This document shows positions 63,417 to 64,000 of a stretch of 64,000 bases of DNA, piece by piece. Every line of letters begins with the position of its first letter. Within the stretch, counting starts at the first letter, position 1. The notes under the pieces are model-generated. The model had not been told where the DNA came from. It searched no databases and was given only the letters and a program-made list of their open reading frames with translations. A program made the translations under genes and the position numbers. This stretch comes from Micrococcales bacterium (GTDB lineage Bacteria; Actinomycetota; Actinomycetes; Actinomycetales; Cellulomonadaceae): NCBI GenBank assembly GCA_009785115.1, contig WQWY01000009.1, positions 26,122 through 90,121 on the forward strand, written 5' to 3'.

Positions 63417-63793
63417 TAGCGGGCCCTTCCCTTCGAGGCAGCGGTCTCGCGCTCGGCGACGACCACCGTGATGTGGCTGGTGCGCTTGAAGACCCGACCG
63501 GCCCTGCCTTGGGCGCGAGGCCGGAAACGCTTGAGCGTCGGGCCCTCGTCGACGTAGATCTCGCTGATGTACAGCGCAGACTCGTCGAAGCGCTGGCTGT
63601 CGCGCCGCGCGCCCTCACGGGCGTTCGCGACCGCCGACTGGACCACCTTGAGCACCGGCTCGCTGGCGGCCTGCGGTGCGAACTTCAGCACCGCGACCGC
63701 CTCTTCGGTGTTCTTTCCGCGCACGAGGTCGACGACGCGCCGAGCCTTCATGGGCGTGACGCGGACGAACCGCGCCTTCGCCATGGCTTCCAT
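63416..63793 (-). CDS. rplV: 50S ribosomal protein L22
   Basis: 125 residues: [54 protein letters not shown]; its loop lines the exit tunnel and is a macrolide resistance site. AAAGGA before the ATG at 63793 favours that start over the ATG at 63784. Confidence 0.98.
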   Translation of the reverse strand: MEAMAKARFVRVTPMKARRVVDLVRGKNTEEAVAVLKFAPQAASEPVLKVVQSAVANAREGARRDSQRFDESALYISEIYVDEGPTLKRFRPRAQGRAGRVFKRTSHITVVVAERETAASKGRAR

Positions 63794-63825
63794 CGCTGTC
63801 CTTTCTTCGGTGGGCCCGCGCCGCG

Positions 63826-64000
63826 TCAGCGGCGACGGCCCTTCCGGTCGTCCTTCTCGTGCCCGCGGAACATGCGAGTCGGGGCGAACTCGCCGAGCTT
63901 GTGGCCGACCATCGACTCGGTGACGAACACCGGGACGTGCTTGCGGCCGTCGTGCACGGCGAAGGTGTGGCCGAGGAAGTCCGGCGTGATGACCGAACGA
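63826..64000 (-). CDS. rpsS: 30S ribosomal protein S19 (5' part outside window)
   Basis: The C-terminal 57 residues are present: [57 protein letters not shown]. The N-terminus lies beyond the window edge. S19 contacts S13 and the tRNA at the top of the 30S head. Confidence 0.97.
   Translation of the reverse strand, partial: RSVITPDFLGHTFAVHDGRKHVPVFVTESMVGHKLGEFAPTRMFRGHEKDDRKGRRR

Overview
The window is about 64 kb of high-GC chromosome from an actinobacterium. WhiB-family and BldM-like regulators, a GuaB3 next to GuaB, an F420-dependent enzyme, DUF4097/PadR and DUF5709 genes, a C+ type S14 and many GTG starts and 4-nt ATGA/GTGA overlaps all point there. The lack of rpsD in the alpha operon and the gene order around groES, alr and tsaD suggest the Micrococcales (a Cellulomonas- or Sanguibacter-like relative); the genus cannot be fixed from the sequence alone.

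Layout. 1-1783: an AT-richer two-gene operon, an unknown protein and a DUF4407 membrane protein cut by the window edge. 2105-7596: a PadR/DUF4097 operon with a clear operator, a LuxR-type two-component system whose kinase carries a PspC domain, and a divergent PspC/LiaF-like membrane protein. 7679-19750: glycosyltransferase, guaA, pta-ackA, an ene-reductase homologue, ptsI, guaB3, a DEDDh exonuclease and guaB. 19853-23893: BldM-like regulator, MerR regulator, WhiD-like protein, groES under a CIRCE element and a THUMP-like methyltransferase. 23960-27648: a lipoprotein coupled to a Ser/Thr kinase with an extracellular OmpA domain, and a YbdK-type carboxylate-amine ligase. 27716-36507: the t6A and cell-wall block tsaD-rimI-tsaB // tsaE-alr-nnrD, interrupted between tsaB and tsaE by an accessory segment (resolvase remnant, DUF3800 protein, orphan TNT toxin/immunity). 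36766-40806: a second accessory segment (F420 enzyme, leaderless ABC exporter operon with its XRE regulator, PIN/Phd toxin-antitoxin). 40858-47040: acpS, glmS, coaA, dedA, a glutamine amidotransferase and glmM. 47145-51328: rplM-rpsI, DUF5709, truA, a polyphosphate-glucokinase-like protein and an unknown protein. 51485-64000: the alpha, spc and S10 ribosomal operons on the minus strand, from rplQ to a partial rpsS.

How the genes work together. guaA, guaB and guaB3 cover guanine nucleotide metabolism; pta-ackA is the acetyl-phosphate/acetate pathway; glmS and glmM lie on the path to UDP-GlcNAc and alr supplies D-Ala for peptidoglycan. tsaB, tsaD and tsaE make t6A in tRNA and rimI acetylates ribosomal protein. 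Two envelope-sensing systems (PspC two-component system, Ser/Thr kinase with OmpA) sit in the left half. The most notable material is the TNT toxin/immunity segment inside the tsa cluster, the kinase-OmpA fusion, and several operator-like repeats readable directly in the DNA. No tRNA, rRNA or CRISPR array was seen.
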